DNA of 64,000 nucleotides from assembly GCA_034401135.1 (NCBI GenBank), contig JAWZSP010000002.1:5084001-5148000 (forward strand), read 5' to 3'. The DNA comes from Volutella citrinella (Eukaryota > Ascomycota > Sordariomycetes > Hypocreales > Nectriaceae). Below the pieces are notes generated by a model. That model saw only the letters and a program-made list of their open reading frames with translations. It ran no database searches and had not been told where the DNA came from. Positions 62,611 to 64,000 of this stretch are shown here, piece by piece (within the stretch, counting starts at the first letter, position 1; the number at the start of each line of letters is the position of its first letter). A program made the translations under genes and the position numbers.

Positions 62611-63927
62611 TTTGTGAGCTGTAGAAGTTGAGGATGTTGCGTAAAGTGCAGTTTCGTGCTTAATGCCACTGTTGGTTTGTTAGATTTAATATCAGTTTCG
62701 TGGGTAAGAGCCAATATTTAATCTGGAAATAATTGAACTGTCCCTGATCCTTGGAGCTCTAAATATATCTCCTGTATGTTTCGAATCCTGTGGTTTAGAG
62801 GCGACGACCAACAATACCCTTGCCAAGTCGGCCGACGCAATCCCGGCCGAAGGAACCGGTGCGCACCGGCTGTAATCTTTCCTTCTCTCTTCCGCCCCGC
62901 CAGCCTCGTATCATATGACTTAAATCCGCCCAGGCATGGGCCGTGGAAATCTGACTTTCATTCTGTTAATGGGTACTCGCCTGTGGTTGCGTTTCCTTGA
63001 TTAATCATGTTTAGACTTCTAACATCTTAATAGCATTTACAATACCATAGGATCGATCTTATCCCTTTCGCTCACTCCAACCTCCTCAAGATGTGACTGA
63101 GTGGAATAGAAGTAATTTTCGGTATTTCCTTTCCGAAGGCACCCAAACTAGCATAGGACTTTGTAGCATTAGACAGCATCCACGATAGTCAACCAACGAA
63201 TCCATCGTACTTGAGTGCGCAGGGTTAACAAGCACGTGGGTGAGGCAATGCACGTGGGTGAGGCAATGCACGTGGCTAATACTCAGTATGTAAGTGGGAG
63301 AAAGCATAACTAGGGTGAGCGATGCGTAATAAATATGTACTGCCCGGGCTCTAATATTAGTCGGCCGATGAGATGATAGCTACATACAGCGCAGGAAATA
63401 AATACCCGACCAGTGGGAAATAATCCAAGTCAGTATGCACTCCTTATTTACATGGCTAGATCCTATGAAATCTTGTGTGTATTTATATCAGCGAGTTAAA
63501 CTTTGAAAACCCTAGTAAGAAAAACACCTACAATTCCAGTTCCCTTTTCCACTTAATCGCAAGGCTTGAGCACGTGGGGATATACAACAAGGATTCCACC
63601 CGCTTCTCCACCCGCCCATCCATCCGCCCATCCATCAGCTCGGATAAGCGACCAAGGATTTATTTCAATAGACATCGAGATATCAGGCAAGCGGTTTCAC
63701 TGAATCCTTTTATTACTTTTCTTGTCATCGGCTGAGAACTAATGTTTCAACCCTCTAATACCAGGCGCATTTTGATATCACTAATATAGCATTTACTTAC
63801 TATAACAAAATACTTAAAACGCCGAGCCGACTCTCGCCAATACTTATTCAACCTCAAAGGAACTCTTAAACCAAGCTAATTCACTTTATCCTTTCTAAAT
63901 CGAACTCTACATCTCTCAGCTATCGAG
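62611..63927. other. Intergenic, regulatory repeats
   Basis: About 1.3 kb between two divergent secreted-protein genes. No gene. Contains the CACGTG repeat array listed separately; the last 100 bases lead into a signal-peptide ATG. Confidence 0.5.
63233..63275. promoter_or_regulatory. Tandem 18-bp repeat with three CACGTG boxes
   Basis: CACGTGGGTGAGGCAATG occurs twice in tandem (63233-63250 and 63251-63268), followed by a third CACGTGG. CACGTG is the palindromic E-box bound by bHLH factors (Cbf1, Pho4, SREBP-type). It lies between two divergently transcribed secreted-protein genes. Confidence 0.55.
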
Positions 63928-64000
63928 ATGAAATTGCTCTACAGCGTGTCCACCTTGTCTCTCTGGGCTCTCATCGCCTTTGCGACGCCAACACCGCTGG
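63928..64000 (+). CDS. Start of a secreted protein, cut by window edge
   Basis: ATG at 63928 opens MKLLYSVSTLSLWALIAFAT followed by P-T-P-L, a typical signal peptide with cleavage expected after Ala. Only 24 codons lie inside the window, so the mature protein is unknown. Confidence 0.6.
   Translation, partial: MKLLYSVSTLSLWALIAFATPTPL

Noticed and set aside
63086..63307. Short minus-strand frame with a repeated H-V-H-C-L-T motif
   Set aside because: Simply the translation of the 18-bp CACGTG repeat.
1..64000. CRISPR arrays, bacterial operons or ribosome-binding sites
   Set aside because: Spliceosomal introns throughout show a eukaryotic genome; the repeats seen are coding minisatellites or simple repeats.
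1..64000. tRNA or rRNA genes
   Set aside because: No cloverleaf or rRNA-like sequence was recognised by eye; a tRNAscan/Infernal run would be needed to exclude them.

Overview
The window looks like nuclear DNA of a filamentous ascomycete, most likely a Sordariomycete and perhaps Hypocreales (the order is inference). The reasons are short introns (about 50-80 nt) with GTAAGT-type donors and CTRAC-type branch sites, secreted carboxypeptidase, tannase-like and cysteine-rich proteins, a DUF3176 membrane protein, a Zn2Cys6 regulator, a chitinase-type C-terminal tail, and gene relics whose stop codons are those expected from C-to-T change at CpA (repeat-induced point mutation, RIP). Gene models were built by reading frames and splice sites by eye; only ATG starts were accepted.

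Layout. 0-8.1 kb is ordinary and gene-dense: an ABC-C transporter (cut by the window edge), a secreted S10 serine carboxypeptidase, a branched-chain aminotransferase and an OPT oligopeptide transporter. Together these would fit peptide breakdown, uptake and amino-acid use. 8.1-21.9 kb mixes intact genes (a small kinase-like protein, a small secreted protein, a DUF3176 protein, an SRPK-like kinase) with relics (alcohol dehydrogenase, fumarylacetoacetate hydrolase, PD-(D/E)XK nuclease-like, aminoglycoside-phosphotransferase-like, TPR). 22.2-32.8 kb holds a seven-exon Ser/Thr-rich cell-surface protein with a chitinase-type tail, a secreted HExxH protein and two F-box-type proteins. 33-41 kb is a graveyard: an AT-rich block, a transposase zinc-knuckle relic, a fatty-acyl-CoA-reductase fragment and a 5'-truncated Baeyer-Villiger monooxygenase, with one intact secreted Gly-Asn repeat protein between them. 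41.9-45.9 kb holds a Zn2Cys6 regulator broken by one in-frame TAG and, convergent with it, a tannase/feruloyl-esterase-like gene that it might control.

47.6-60.4 kb is the least familiar part. It holds a run of genes with no family I recognise. Most have disordered, low-complexity N-termini, several have one membrane segment followed by a helical domain, and they are interrupted by single stops or a homopolymer frameshift. A 566-bp fold-back element sits in the middle and a WW-domain gene lies at the end. 61.8-62.6 kb encodes a secreted protein of six six-cysteine modules, and the last bases start another secreted protein.

The most notable items are the 47.6-60.4 kb locus, the six-module cysteine protein, the Gly-Asn-Ala/Thr repeat protein, the fold-back element and the consistent RIP-type nonsense pattern.
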